Source: Streptomyces sp. G-G2
GTDB taxonomy: Bacteria; Actinomycetota; Actinomycetes; Streptomycetales; Streptomycetaceae
NCBI RefSeq assembly: GCF_030063135.1
Contig: NZ_JASISO010000009.1
Span: 1-64,000, forward strand
Length of the DNA stretch: 64,000 nucleotides
Direction of reading: 5' to 3'
Below, piece by piece: positions 37,147-46,928 of the stretch (within the stretch, counting starts at the first letter, position 1; the number at the start of each line of letters is the position of its first letter). A model generated the notes under the pieces. That model was not told where the DNA came from, did not search any database, and saw only the letters and a list, made by a program, of their open reading frames with translations. Both the position numbers and the translations under genes were made by a program.

Positions 37147-38303
37147 ATGGGCAGTAGACGCACGGTCATGGCCATGACCGCGGCGGGGGCGGTCCTCGCC
37201 TCGCTCGCCCTGGCGGTACCGGCGCAGGCGGCCCCGGGGGGCTCCGCCGCGGCGCCGGACCACGGCGCCGGGTGCGAGCCGTCCATCAAGGTGCTCGGCA
37301 CCCTGCCCGGCTCGGACCCCGCTCCGGCACCCTGGTCGCACCTGACCCAGGTGAACGGCATCGGCCCGCTCGGCCTCTCGGCAGGCGTCTCCTACGGCAG
37401 ACCCGTCTTCTGGCTGGGCCCCTCCGCGCACCCCGTGCCGCTGCCCGCCGGGGCCACCGGCAGCAGCCCGGAGGCGGTGACCGGTTCGGCCTCATGGTCG
37501 GCACCCTCACCACGGCCGTCGGCCGCAAGGCCTTCAGCTACTGGCCCGGAGCGGCCGCGGTCCACCTGCTGCCCGGCGGCCAGGCCGCCACGGACGTCAA
37601 CGATTCCGGCCACGCCGTGGGCTCCCGCTACGACGCGGTCGCGGGCCGGACCATCGGCCTCGAATGGTCCGGCGGCGCCCTGCGCCGGGAGCTGGCGCTC
37701 CCGACCGGGTTCCAGCTCGACGCGGTGACCGGGATCAACAGCTCCGGGCAGATCACCGGCCACGGTTCCGGACTCGGCGACGACCCCGACGACTCCTACG
37801 GCACCAGTCCTGGCCTGCTGGGGTCCGCCCACCCCGCGGTGGCGCCCCTCACCCTCCAGCCGCCCGGCGGTGACTACGAGTCCTACAAGACCCTGGGCAT
37901 CGAGAACAAGGGCCGGGTCGTCGGCTACTACGCCTACAGCCGGGCCATGGAGGACACCGCCGTCTCCTGGAGCGCCCCGTACGGCAGCCCCACCTAGTGC
38001 CGTGGCTCGCCGGAAGCACCAGCGGCGACTTCGAGGACATCAGCCCCACCATCAACGTCTCGGTCGGCCTCGCCTACGCCCCCCTACACCTACCCGCCGG
38101 AAGAACCCCCGCCCGTCCAGGCCGAGTACTGGAACGGCGGCGGCCCCATGAGGGCCCTCCCGCGGCTGGCCCCCACCGGGTCCTTCGCGGCGTACACGGT
38201 CACGGACGACGACCGGGTCGGCGGGGTGGCCGTGGACGCCAAGGGGGTCGCGCGCCTGGTCATCTGGATTTGCGCGAGCAAGCAGGTGTACCCACCGCGA
38301 TGA
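37147..38303 (+). pseudogene. Secreted HAF-repeat-like protein, multiply frameshifted
   Basis: A signal peptide (MGSRRTVMAMTAAGAVLASL...VPAQAAPG) opens a protein with IKVLGTLPGSD, NGIGPLGLSAGVSYGRPVFW, TDVNDSGHAVGSRYDA and DAVTGINSSGQITGHG, resembling extracellular repeat (HAF-type) proteins. Coding changes frame near 37485, again at a TAG near 37996, and again in a run of six C at 38079-38084. The final frame, YTYPPEEPPPVQAEYW ... DDDRVGGVAVDAKG ... CASKQVYPPR, ends at 38303. At least three breaks make a functional product unlikely. Confidence 0.7.
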
Positions 38304-38445
38304 CGGGACCGGGTGAACCGGCCGGTCGGCCAGTTTCACGGTGAGTCCAAGCCATTGCGGCCACGGCCGGGCGTCGACCCCCCGTACGGATGGGTAACCT
38401 CGGCGAGCGGGCGCCCGCTGACGCGCGGGCGGGAACGGGGGGACC

Positions 38446-39249
38446 GTGAGCGGGATAGTCATCTATCTGCCGCAGGGGAGCGACGGCGTCGGCGAAGAGC
38501 CGTGCGGCGACGCGGTGACGCTGCGGCTCGGACCGGGTGAAGTGGCGCGTTTCGGCCGGGGATCCGCGACCACTCCGGTCGAACTCCGCCTCGTCGACAC
38601 GGCGATCTCCCGGCTGGCGGGGGAGATCCGGGTCACCGACGACCACTGGCAGCTCAGCAACCACAGCAGGACCCAGAGCTATCTCGTGGAGAACCCGGAG
38701 GGCGCCGGGGAGTACCTGAGGGTGCCGCCCCGCCGCGCCGGGGCGCCCATTCCCTTCGAGTTCTCCCGGGTGGTGCTGCCCACCCGGGGCAGTGCCACCG
38801 TGGCCTTCCAGGTGTTCGCTCCGGACCACGTCTACCTCGATCCGGACGCGATGGGCGGCCAGTGGGGAAGCCGTACCGTCACCGCGTACTCCCTCGACGA
38901 GACGGCCGTGTACTTCCTCGTCCTGCTCGCGCTCTGCGAACCGCGCCTGCGCGACGAGTCGCCGGTCGCGGTGCCGACGACCCCCGAGATCGTCGAGCGG
39001 CTCAAGGGCCACGCCGCGTGCGGCCTGCTGACGGCCCGGGCGGTCAGTTCGCACATCGACTACCTCGCCGAGGAGAAGATGCGGATCAGCCTTCCGGCCG
39101 AGGACGACCCCCGCCGCAGCGCCCGCCGCAACGGGAAACGGGAGACAGTCGTCGGGCTCGCGCTGCGCTTCGGGCTCGTGCGCGAGGAGCACCTCGCGCT
39201 GCTGCCGCCCCGGTTCTCGGCGGGCGCGCGGAAGCGGGAGTCGGTGTGA
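38446..39249 (+). CDS. FHA-type signalling protein with C-terminal winged-helix region
   Basis: A 267-residue soluble protein starting at GTG 38446 after a GGGGGGA site. The N-terminal ~120 residues show FHA-like features: LGPGEVARFGRGS (GR turn), DTAISRLAGEIRVTDDHWQL and SNHSRTQSYLVE (the S-R and N-S phosphothreonine-binding context). The C-terminal half (EIVERLKGHAACGLLTARAV, SSHIDYLAEEKMRIS) looks like a winged helix. It lies 39 bases upstream of a Ser/Thr kinase gene, so it is probably the kinase partner that reads its phosphorylation. Confidence 0.8.
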   Translation: MSGIVIYLPQGSDGVGEEPCGDAVTLRLGPGEVARFGRGSATTPVELRLVDTAISRLAGEIRVTDDHWQLSNHSRTQSYLVENPEGAGEYLRVPPRRAGAPIPFEFSRVVLPTRGSATVAFQVFAPDHVYLDPDAMGGQWGSRTVTAYSLDETAVYFLVLLALCEPRLRDESPVAVPTTPEIVERLKGHAACGLLTARAVSSHIDYLAEEKMRISLPAEDDPRRSARRNGKRETVVGLALRFGLVREEHLALLPPRFSAGARKRESV

Positions 39250-39288
39250 CGGGACGGCAGCGGCCGGCGGCCGGCGGCGGACACCGAC

Positions 39289-40812
39289 ATGGCCGACGGG
39301 CCGGAGGAGCGGACGGTGCACGGCCCGGCAGACACCTCGGAGAGTGACCGCGCGCAGGCCCTCCCGCGAGGCTACCGCGTCGGAGACTGGGAGGTCACCG
39401 GGCCGATCGCGGACGGCGGCTGGGCAACGGTCTACGCGGGACGCCCGGTCCGCGACGGCGACAGCGACAGCGGCGGCGATCCGGGTCCCGGTCCCGGTCC
39501 CGGTCGCGATCCCGGCGTCGGCGTCGGCGTCGGCTTCGGCGGTACGGACGGCGCGCGTCCGGACGGCGTCGCGCTCAAGTTCCTGTCGACCGCCGGACTT
39601 TCCCCGCGCCAGGCCCGCAAGGTCGCGGAGACCGCCCGCCGCGAGGTGGAACTCGGCACCCGCTCCCCTCACCCGAGACTGATCCGCCTCCTCGGCTCCC
39701 TCGTGCTCAGCGACCCGGACCACCCGTTCCTGGACGGTGCGATCGTGCTGGTCATGGAACGCGCCCGGTGCAGCCTGCGGGACCTGCTCGGCGCCCCGCC
39801 GGACGAGGCCGGAGCCGCCCGGCTGATCGCCGAGGTGTGCGAGGGGCTGGCTCACCTGCACCGTGTCGGCTGGGTGCACGGCGACCTCAAACCGGACAAC
39901 GTCCTGATCATGGAGGACGGTTCCGCCCGCCTCGCCGACTTCGGGATCGCCACGGAACTCACCGGCACCCGCGGTACCCACGGCTATGCGCCACCCATGG
40001 GTACCTTCGACTACCTCCCGCCCGAGCGGTGGAAGGCCCCGCTCGGCGAACACGGCGTGGAGGTCCGCCCGAGCGCCGACATCTGGGCCCTGGGCGTCAT
40101 GGTCCACGAGCTGTTCGCCTCCGGTGCCCCGCCGTTCCCCGGCGCCACGCCCATGGCGCGCGGTGCCGTGGCGCAGGAGTACGCCGACGGGCGCGCGCCG
40201 TTGCGCCTGGACCCCCGGCTGCCGCCGTTCTGGCGGGAGCTGGTCACCGACTGCCTCGCCCCGACACACGCGGAGCGCGCCGCGCACACCGCCGAGAGCC
40301 TGTACGAGCGGGTCACCGCCCGTACGTCCGCGCTCGGTTCGGCCACCCGCCCGCGCCCGCGCCGCCCGGGCCGCGTGCTCCTCCTCGGGAGCCTGGCGCT
40401 GTGCGCCGCGGCGGCGGCCACCGCCGCCGCCTGCTGGTCGTACGCCGGGCGCGAGGACGGCGCACGCGAGGAGGCCGAGGACCGGATCCGGGTGTTCAAC
40501 GCCGAGCAGAGCTGCCGCGCGCGGACCGACCGCGACGTGCAGTGCAGTCTCGGCCTGGCCATCGACCCGCTGAAGGCTTACACCGCCGACAACGTGGTGA
40601 CCGTACGGGTGTGGCACGGTGACGTCCTCGCCGTGGACTGTCAACTGCCCGGGGGGATGCCCATCATCGACGAGATGGGCACGCGCTCCACCCAGTGGTT
40701 CCACGTCCGTTTCCCGCCGGGTTCCCCCCGGAACGACGCCTGGCTGCCCGCCGTGCGGACGAAGGACCGCCCGGCGCTGCCCCCCTGCCCGCGCCCCGCT
40801 CCCGCGGGCTGA
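39289..40812 (+). CDS. Membrane Ser/Thr protein kinase
   Basis: A 507-residue Hanks-type kinase. The glycine loop is IADGGWATVYAGRPV. A low-complexity insert of ~25 residues ([23 protein letters not shown]) separates it from the VAIK lysine (GVALKFLS). The catalytic loop is VGWVHGDLKPDNVLIM (HGD, not HRD) and the DFG is ARLADFGIATEL, with the APE-like region FDYLPPERWKAP. One transmembrane helix (VLLLGSLALCAAAAATAAAC) precedes an external domain of ~90 residues with several cysteines and no PASTA repeats. It follows the FHA gene and precedes two wall-hydrolase genes. Confidence 0.93.
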   Translation: MADGPEERTVHGPADTSESDRAQALPRGYRVGDWEVTGPIADGGWATVYAGRPVRDGDSDSGGDPGPGPGPGRDPGVGVGVGFGGTDGARPDGVALKFLSTAGLSPRQARKVAETARREVELGTRSPHPRLIRLLGSLVLSDPDHPFLDGAIVLVMERARCSLRDLLGAPPDEAGAARLIAEVCEGLAHLHRVGWVHGDLKPDNVLIMEDGSARLADFGIATELTGTRGTHGYAPPMGTFDYLPPERWKAPLGEHGVEVRPSADIWALGVMVHELFASGAPPFPGATPMARGAVAQEYADGRAPLRLDPRLPPFWRELVTDCLAPTHAERAAHTAESLYERVTARTSALGSATRPRPRRPGRVLLLGSLALCAAAAATAAACWSYAGREDGAREEAEDRIRVFNAEQSCRARTDRDVQCSLGLAIDPLKAYTADNVVTVRVWHGDVLAVDCQLPGGMPIIDEMGTRSTQWFHVRFPPGSPRNDAWLPAVRTKDRPALPPCPRPAPAG

Positions 40813-41014
40813 GCGGCCGCGCCCCGCGCGCCGTACGTCCTCGAACGCGCGCCCGGTTAGCGGGGGTTGCCCGGCGCTGTCACTCCGGATCGTTCCGGAT
40901 GCGTTCGCGCGGCTTCCCCTCGCTACGTTGTGGGCCGTCGGTCCGCGGGACGGACCGCACCCACCCCTGGCAGGTCCGCCACCGCGTGGTGAACCGCAGC
41001 GAAGGAGCAGGCTG

Positions 41015-42043
41015 GTGCGTGGCGCAACCGTACGACGCATGAGATCGGGAACGGTGGCCCTGCTGGCCGCCCTGGCCGTGTCCGCCCTCGGGCCCGCGGC
41101 GGCGCGGGCCCAGGGAGTCCGCGATGTGCCCGGTCCCCTGGGGCACACCGCGACGGCGGACCTGTACTGCGACATTCCCGCCGAGCGGGACATCGCGGTG
41201 ATCCGCAAGGTCTACGAGGTCGGCCAGCGGATGAACGTGTCCGACAAGGTGATGCTCGCCGGATTCGAGACGGGCTGGGTCGAGTCCCGGATGAACAACC
41301 TGAACTGCGGGGACCGGGACTCGCTCGGCGTCTTCCAGCAGCGGCCCTCGCAGGGCTGGGGCTCGCCGGAGCAGATACTCGACGTCGACTACTCGGCGGG
41401 CAAGTTCTTCGAAGTGGCCCTGCAGATGGAGCCCGGTATGGAGGGCAGCAGTCCCGGGCAGCTGGCCCAGGCCGTCCAGCGCTCCGCCTACCCGGACCGC
41501 TACGACCAGGTGGAGGGCGCCGCCCGGGCGATGCGCGACGAGGCGTTCCAGCCCTACGGCGCGATCGGCGCGAAGTACGACGGCCTGGGCGGGCACGGCG
41601 GCCCCCTGGGCTGGCCGGTCCGCGCCGAAGAGGCGGCCCTTCTGGGCGGACGGTTCCAGGGCTTCCAGAACGGGATCATCATCTGGCACCCGGACGCGGC
41701 CTTCGCGGTCTACGGCGAGATCCTCAGCAAGTTCTGGGCGACGGACGCGGAGCGGCGCTGGGGCTTCCCGATGATGGACGAGGCGGCGGCGGCGCAGGCG
41801 CCCGACGGGACCCGCGGGCGTTATCAGTTCTTCGAGCGGGGGCTGTTCATGTGGTCGCCCGTGACCGGGGCGCACGTGGTCCACGGGGCGATCTACCAGG
41901 CGTTCCACGCGGGCGGCCACGAGGCGGCCCTGGGCTATCCGGTCAACGACGAGGTGGACGAGGCCGGGGGCAAGGCCCAGCGCTTCCAGAAGGTCACGAT
42001 CCACTGGAACCCCGACCGGGGCACCTGGACCACCAACAACTGA
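41015..42043 (+). CDS. Secreted lysozyme-like protein with LGFP repeats
   Basis: A 342-residue exported protein. GTG 41015 is chosen over ATG 41039 because GAAGGAG lies seven bases upstream. After the signal peptide, a lysozyme/transglycosylase-like domain (about 45-165) shows KVMLAGFETGWVESRMNNLN with a candidate catalytic Glu, and SLGVFQQRPSQGWGSPEQIL. Residues ~175-342 are LGFP repeats (GAIGAKYDGLGGHGGPLGWP, FWATDAERRWGFP, EAALGYPVNDEV), thought to bind the cell envelope. The last 315 bases are 99% identical to the end of the next gene. Confidence 0.85.
   Translation: MRGATVRRMRSGTVALLAALAVSALGPAAARAQGVRDVPGPLGHTATADLYCDIPAERDIAVIRKVYEVGQRMNVSDKVMLAGFETGWVESRMNNLNCGDRDSLGVFQQRPSQGWGSPEQILDVDYSAGKFFEVALQMEPGMEGSSPGQLAQAVQRSAYPDRYDQVEGAARAMRDEAFQPYGAIGAKYDGLGGHGGPLGWPVRAEEAALLGGRFQGFQNGIIIWHPDAAFAVYGEILSKFWATDAERRWGFPMMDEAAAAQAPDGTRGRYQFFERGLFMWSPVTGAHVVHGAIYQAFHAGGHEAALGYPVNDEVDEAGGKAQRFQKVTIHWNPDRGTWTTNN
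41729..42043 (+). repeat. LGFP cassette, copy 1 of a 315-bp near-identical repeat
   Basis: These 315 bases match 42750-43064 with only three mismatches (ATG/ACG, CAG/GAG and GGC/GGA), while sequence just upstream has diverged. The units lie 1021 bases apart in direct orientation. Confidence 0.95.
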
Positions 42044-42056
42044 CCAGGAGGAAGCC

Positions 42057-43064
42057 ATGAGATCGCTGATCTTCCGGCGGGCGGCCGGGGCGCTGACACT
42101 GACCCTGGCGGCTGTCGCCGTCACCTTCTCCACCGCGCCGACCGCGAGCGCCTCGGACCCCGGCGGCCCGATCGGGCGGGGCGAGGCGATGGACCGCGCG
42201 TGGTCGTGGATCGCCGAGCAGGTGCCCTACAGCCAGAGCGGCTGCCACGAGAACCAGTTCGGCTGCTACCGCCCCGACTGCTCGGGTTACGTGTCGATGG
42301 CCTGGCACCTGGGCTCGTCCCTGACCACCTGGGGCCTGTGGGACGTCACCGCGGACATCGCGGCGGGCGACCTGCAAGCGGGCGACATCCTGCTCAAGGA
42401 CTCGGGCGGTACGGACCACGTGGCGCTGTTCCTCCGCTGGGCCGACCCCGGCCACACCCAGCCCGTGGTCCGCGAGGAGTACGACTTCGGGCACGTGGCC
42501 GAGGAGCGGGTCTGGGGCGACGGACTGCGCGGGTTCACCCCGCGCCGCTACCACCAGCTGGACGACCTGGTCCCGTACGGCGCGATCGGGGCGAAGTACG
42601 ACGGCATGGGCGGCCCGGGCGGCGCGCTGGGACGGCCGACCTCCGGCGAACGCGATTCCATGATGGGCGGGCGCTTCCAGGCGTTCCAGAACGGGATCAT
42701 CCTGTGGCACCCGGACGCGGCCTTCGCGGTCTACGGAGACATCCGGGACAAGTTCTGGGCGACGGACGCGGAGCGGCGCTGGGGCTTCCCGACGATGGAC
42801 GAGGCGGCGGCGGCGCAGGCGCCCGACGGGACCCGCGGGCGTTATCAGTTCTTCGAGCGGGGGCTGTTCATGTGGTCGCCCGTGACCGGGGCGCACGTGG
42901 TCCACGGGGCGATCTACGAGGCGTTCCACGCGGGCGGACACGAGGCGGCCCTGGGCTATCCGGTCAACGACGAGGTGGACGAGGCCGGGGGCAAGGCCCA
43001 GCGCTTCCAGAAGGTCACGATCCACTGGAACCCCGACCGGGGCACCTGGACCACCAACAACTGA
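42057..43064 (+). CDS. Secreted NlpC/P60-type peptidase with LGFP repeats
   Basis: A 335-residue exported protein, 13 bases after the lysozyme-like gene, with AGGAGG before ATG 42057. The signal peptide ends TASAS. The NlpC/P60-like domain has the catalytic cysteine in CYRPDCSGYVSMAWHL and histidine in GGTDHVALFLRW, typical of gamma-D-glutamyl-diaminopimelate endopeptidases. Residues ~165-335 are LGFP repeats that duplicate those of the preceding protein. The two genes probably form one operon for wall remodelling, encoding a glycan and a peptide hydrolase with the same targeting module. Confidence 0.88.
   Translation: MRSLIFRRAAGALTLTLAAVAVTFSTAPTASASDPGGPIGRGEAMDRAWSWIAEQVPYSQSGCHENQFGCYRPDCSGYVSMAWHLGSSLTTWGLWDVTADIAAGDLQAGDILLKDSGGTDHVALFLRWADPGHTQPVVREEYDFGHVAEERVWGDGLRGFTPRRYHQLDDLVPYGAIGAKYDGMGGPGGALGRPTSGERDSMMGGRFQAFQNGIILWHPDAAFAVYGDIRDKFWATDAERRWGFPTMDEAAAAQAPDGTRGRYQFFERGLFMWSPVTGAHVVHGAIYEAFHAGGHEAALGYPVNDEVDEAGGKAQRFQKVTIHWNPDRGTWTTNN
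42750..43064 (+). repeat. LGFP cassette, copy 2 of a 315-bp near-identical repeat
   Basis: Partner of 41729-42043; see that entry. The identity begins abruptly inside the LGFP domain and runs to the stop codon, as expected for gene conversion or a very recent duplication. Confidence 0.95.
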
Positions 43065-43103
43065 CGGACCCCGCCCACGCGGTGGAACGCTACGACCGCT
43101 CGA

Positions 43104-43146
43104 CCGGCCGCTGCCCCGCGGTGTCATTCGCAGGGGCGGCGGCCGG
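43104..43146. terminator. Hairpin between convergent LGFP and ABC genes
   Basis: CCGGCCGCTGCCCC (43104-43117) and GGGGCGGCGGCCGG (43133-43146) pair over 14 bases with one mismatch and a 15-base loop. It lies between two convergent stop codons, so it is a likely bidirectional terminator. Confidence 0.6.
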
Positions 43147-43152
43147 CCGGGC

Positions 43153-44934
43153 TCAGCCGTGCCAGGAGCGCCACAGGGCCGCGTACGCCCCGTCCGCCGC
43201 GACCAGTTCCTCGTGCGAGCCCAACTCGCTGATCCGGCCCGCCTCGACCACCGCGATCACATCCGCGTCGTGCGCGGTGTGCAGCCGGTGGGCGATCGCG
43301 ACGACCGTACGTCCCTCCAGGACCCGGGCCAGCGAACGCTCCAGGTGCCGGGCCGCCCGCGGGTCCAGCAGCGAGGTCGCCTCGTCCAGGACCAGCGTGT
43401 GCGGGTCCGCCAGCACCAGCCGGGCCAGCGCGACCTGCTGCGCCTGCGCCGGAGTCAGCGCTGCCGAGCCCGAACCGACCTCGGTGTCCAGGCCGTTCTC
43501 CAGCGCCCGGGCCCAGCCGTCCGCGTCCACCGCGCCCAGCGCCGCCCACAGCCGCCCGTCCTCTGCTCCCGGCCGGGCCAGGCGCAGGTTGTCGCGGAGG
43601 CTGCCGACGAACACGTGGTGCTCCTGGTTCACCAGGGCCACGTGCTCCCGCACCCGTTCCGCGGGCATCTCCGACAGCCGCGCCCCGCCGAGAGTGATCT
43701 CGCCCGTCCGCGGCGCGTAGATGCCCGCGAGCAGCCGTCCGAGCGTGGACTTGCCCGCGCCCGAGGGCCCGACCAGCGCCATCCGGGTTCCCGGCGGTAC
43801 CGACAGGGACACCTGGTGCAGGACGTCCACCCCCTCGCGGTAGCCGAAGCGGACCTCGTCGGCCCGTACGTCGCGGCCGTCCGGCGCGACCCGCTCGTCA
43901 CCCGCGTCGGGCTCGATCTCCCGGACCCCGACCAGCCGGGCCAAGGAGACCTGGGCGACCTGGAGTTCGTCGTACCAGCGCAGGATCAGCCCGATCGGGT
44001 CGACCATCATCTGCGCCAGCAGCGCGCCCGTGGTCATCTGCCCCACCGACATCCAGCCCCGCAGCACGCAGTAACCGCCGATCAGCAGCACCGAGCCCAG
44101 GATCGTCACATAGGTGACGTTGATGACGGGGAAGAGCACGGACCGCAGGAACAGCGTGTACCGCTCCCAGGCCGTCCACTCCTTGATGCGCTGCTCGGAC
44201 AGGGCGATCCGGCGCCCGCCCAGCCGGTGCGCCTCGATCGTGCGGCCCGCGTCCACCGTCTCGGTGAGCGCCGCCGCGACCGCCGCGTACCCGGCGGCCT
44301 CCGAGCGGTACGCCGAGGGCGCCCGCTTGAAGTACCAGCGGCAGCCGAACACCAGCACCGGCAGCGCCACCAGCGCGGCCAGCGCCAGCGGCGGCGCCGT
44401 CACCGTCAGCGCCCCGAAGAGCAGCCCCGCCCACACCAGGCCGATGGCCAGCTGGGGTACGGCCTCGCGCATCGCGTTGGCCAGCCGGTCGATGTCCGTG
44501 GTGATCCGGGACAGCAGATCACCGGTGCCCGCGCGCTCCAGTACGCCCGGCGGCAGAGCGACCGACCGCACCAGGAAGTCCTCGCGCAGATCGGCCAGCA
44601 TCTCCTCGCCGAGCATCGCCCCGCGCAGCCGGACCATCCGCACGAACAGCGTCTGCACCAGAAGCGCCAGCGCGAACAGCAGCGCCACGCGCCCCAGACG
44701 CAGTTCGCGCGCCCCCGCCGCGAGATCGTCCACCACCTGCCCCAGCAGGTAGGGACCCGTCATGGACGCGACCACCGCGACCGCGTTGACCGTCACCAGG
44801 AGGACGAAAGCGCGCCTGTGCCGCCGCAGCAGCCCGCGTACATAGCCCCGTACCGTCGTCGACGTGCCCACCGGAAGGGTGGCCACGGACTCGGGGGCGG
44901 CCGGATCGTACTCCGGCGCCACCACGCCGATCAT
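43153..44934 (-). CDS. ABC exporter half-transporter, subunit with active Walker A and degenerate signature
   Basis: A 593-residue type IV ABC exporter subunit with six predicted transmembrane helices followed by the nucleotide-binding domain. Walker [10 protein letters not shown] (about 389-397), Walker [14 protein letters not shown] (about 515-526) and the H-loop histidine VVAIAHRL are intact. The signature, normally LSGGQ, is [11 protein letters not shown] (about 493). The start overlaps the stop of the partner gene (ATGA), so the two subunits are made together. It can supply the ATP-binding half of one composite site but not a working signature for the other. The substrate is unknown. Confidence 0.92.
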   Translation of the reverse strand: MIGVVAPEYDPAAPESVATLPVGTSTTVRGYVRGLLRRHRRAFVLLVTVNAVAVVASMTGPYLLGQVVDDLAAGARELRLGRVALLFALALLVQTLFVRMVRLRGAMLGEEMLADLREDFLVRSVALPPGVLERAGTGDLLSRITTDIDRLANAMREAVPQLAIGLVWAGLLFGALTVTAPPLALAALVALPVLVFGCRWYFKRAPSAYRSEAAGYAAVAAALTETVDAGRTIEAHRLGGRRIALSEQRIKEWTAWERYTLFLRSVLFPVINVTYVTILGSVLLIGGYCVLRGWMSVGQMTTGALLAQMMVDPIGLILRWYDELQVAQVSLARLVGVREIEPDAGDERVAPDGRDVRADEVRFGYREGVDVLHQVSLSVPPGTRMALVGPSGAGKSTLGRLLAGIYAPRTGEITLGGARLSEMPAERVREHVALVNQEHHVFVGSLRDNLRLARPGAEDGRLWAALGAVDADGWARALENGLDTEVGSGSAALTPAQAQQVALARLVLADPHTLVLDEATSLLDPRAARHLERSLARVLEGRTVVAIAHRLHTAHDADVIAVVEAGRISELGSHEELVAADGAYAALWRSWHG

Positions 44935-46793
44935 GCCGATTCCTCGATCTCTGTGAGTTCCCGCAGCTTGTCCAGCCCCTCGACCGCGCCGAGCAGCTGT
45001 TCTTCGTCCGTCTCGCGCGTGACGACCGCGCGGTAGCGCGGATCGCCGTGCAGCAGTTCACGGTGCGTACCGACCACCGCGACCGTGCCCCCGTCGATCA
45101 GGACGACCCGGTCGGCGCGGTCCAGCAGCAGCGGCGACGAGGCCAGGACCACCGTCGTACGGCCCGCGCGCAGCGCCGCGACGCCCTCCGCGATCCGGGC
45201 CTCGGTGTGCGAGTCCACCGCCGAGGTCGGCTCGTCCAGCACCAGCACCTCCGGGTCCGTGACCAAGGAGCGCGCGAGCGCGAGGCGTTGGCGCTGGCCG
45301 CCGGAGAGCGAGCGTCCGCGCTCGGTGATCCGCGCGTCCATCGGGTCGTCCACCCCGTCCGGAGCGGACTGCAGCAGCGCGTCCAGTACGTCACCGCACT
45401 GGGCCGCCGCCAGCGCCGCGGCCGGCTCGACCGTGCCGGACGCCGGTACGTCGAACAGCGCGCGCAGGGTGCCGGACAGCAGCACCGGGTCCTTGTCCTG
45501 GACGAGCACCAGCGTGCGCGCCGTGTCCAGGTCCAGCTCCTCCAGTGCGACCCCGCCCAGCAGCACCGACGTCCCCCCGACGGCGTCCGCGTCGGCCGGA
45601 TGACCGCCGAGGCGCTCGGCGAGCCGCCCCGCCAGATCGGGGTCCCCGCAGACCACGGCGGTGAACTGCCCGGCCGGAGCCAGCAGTCCGGTCTCCGGGT
45701 CGTACAGGTCCGCCCCCGGGGCCGGCGCCTCGGGCGGCTCCCGTACCGGATCGGCAGACGCCGCTCCCGCGCCCGCCTGCCCTTCCGGAGCCGGGTCGGT
45801 ACGGGTCAGCGCCAGCACCCGCGCGGCCCGCTTGGCGGAGGGCCGGGAGAAGGAGTACGCCATGGCGATCTCCTCGAAGTGCCGCAGCGGGTACAGCATC
45901 AGGGCCACCGCGCTGAACACGGCGACGAGTTCACCCACCGTGATCCGGCCGTCCAGGACCAGCGTGGCCCCGTACCAGACCACCGTGATCAGCAGCAGAC
46001 CCGGCAGCAGTACCTGGATCGCCGAGATCAGGGCCCACATCCGGGCGCTGCGCACCGCGGCCTTGCGCACCTCCTGCGAGGCCTCGCGGTACCGGCCGAG
46101 GAACAGTTCCTCGCCGCCGATCCCGCGCAGCACCCGCAGCCCGGCCACGGTGTCCGAGGCCAGCTCGGTCGCCTTGCCGGCCTTCTCGCGCTGGATGTCG
46201 GCGCGCTTGGTGGCACGGGGCAGCAACGGGAGTACGGCCAGGGCCAGTACGGGAGTTCCGGCCGCCACGACCACGCCGAGCGCGGGCGCGTAGAACACCA
46301 GCCCCACACAGATCACGACGACGGCGACGGCGGCCGCGAGGAAGCGCGAGACGGCTTCGACGAACCAGCCGATCTTCTCCACGTCACCGGTGGAGACGGC
46401 CACCACCTCACCGGCCGCGACCCGCCGGGTCAGCGCGGCCCCCAACTCGGCGGTCTTGCGGGCGAGGAGCTGCTGGACCCGGGCGGCGGCGGTGATCCAG
46501 TTGGTCACGGCCGTCCGGTGCAGCATGGTGTCACCGAGCGAGATCGCGATCCCGATGAGCAGGATCAGCCCACCGACCAGGAGCAGCCGGGTGCCGTCGC
46601 GGTCCACGACCGCCTCGACGCCGAGACCCACGGCGAAGGGCAGACCCGCGATCCCGCAGAAGTGCACCAACCCCCAGCACAGGCTCTTGAGCTGTCCACC
46701 GAGCTGATTGCGTCCCAGCCACAGCAGGAACCGGGGCCCGGATCGCGCGTCGGGTACCCCTGGGTCCGGATACGGAAGATCGCTGATCTGCAT
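44931..46793 (-). CDS. ABC exporter half-transporter, subunit with lost Walker A and intact signature
   Basis: A 620-residue partner subunit starting [12 protein letters not shown] at 46793. Six transmembrane helices precede a nucleotide-binding domain whose Walker A position reads [16 protein letters not shown] (about 381-396), without the GxxGxGKST residues. The H-loop position reads [10 protein letters not shown] with no histidine. The signature [15 protein letters not shown] (496) and Walker [14 protein letters not shown] are intact. Combined with its partner, one composite ATP site has every motif and the other lacks them all. This is an extreme asymmetric heterodimer. Confidence 0.92.
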   Translation of the reverse strand: MQISDLPYPDPGVPDARSGPRFLLWLGRNQLGGQLKSLCWGLVHFCGIAGLPFAVGLGVEAVVDRDGTRLLLVGGLILLIGIAISLGDTMLHRTAVTNWITAAARVQQLLARKTAELGAALTRRVAAGEVVAVSTGDVEKIGWFVEAVSRFLAAAVAVVVICVGLVFYAPALGVVVAAGTPVLALAVLPLLPRATKRADIQREKAGKATELASDTVAGLRVLRGIGGEELFLGRYREASQEVRKAAVRSARMWALISAIQVLLPGLLLITVVWYGATLVLDGRITVGELVAVFSAVALMLYPLRHFEEIAMAYSFSRPSAKRAARVLALTRTDPAPEGQAGAGAASADPVREPPEAPAPGADLYDPETGLLAPAGQFTAVVCGDPDLAGRLAERLGGHPADADAVGGTSVLLGGVALEELDLDTARTLVLVQDKDPVLLSGTLRALFDVPASGTVEPAAALAAAQCGDVLDALLQSAPDGVDDPMDARITERGRSLSGGQRQRLALARSLVTDPEVLVLDEPTSAVDSHTEARIAEGVAALRAGRTTVVLASSPLLLDRADRVVLIDGGTVAVVGTHRELLHGDPRYRAVVTRETDEEQLLGAVEGLDKLRELTEIEESA

Positions 46794-46928
46794 GACGCCC
46801 CATGACTCGGTAGTGGTCCAAACCGTGCAAGGTTCGCCTTCCGGAACCTTGCGGGGCAATCGATTTTTCGTTGACCGAGCGATATCCGGCCACGGCGACA
46901 GAGGGGGCGGTCCGGGGCAGACCGGCGC

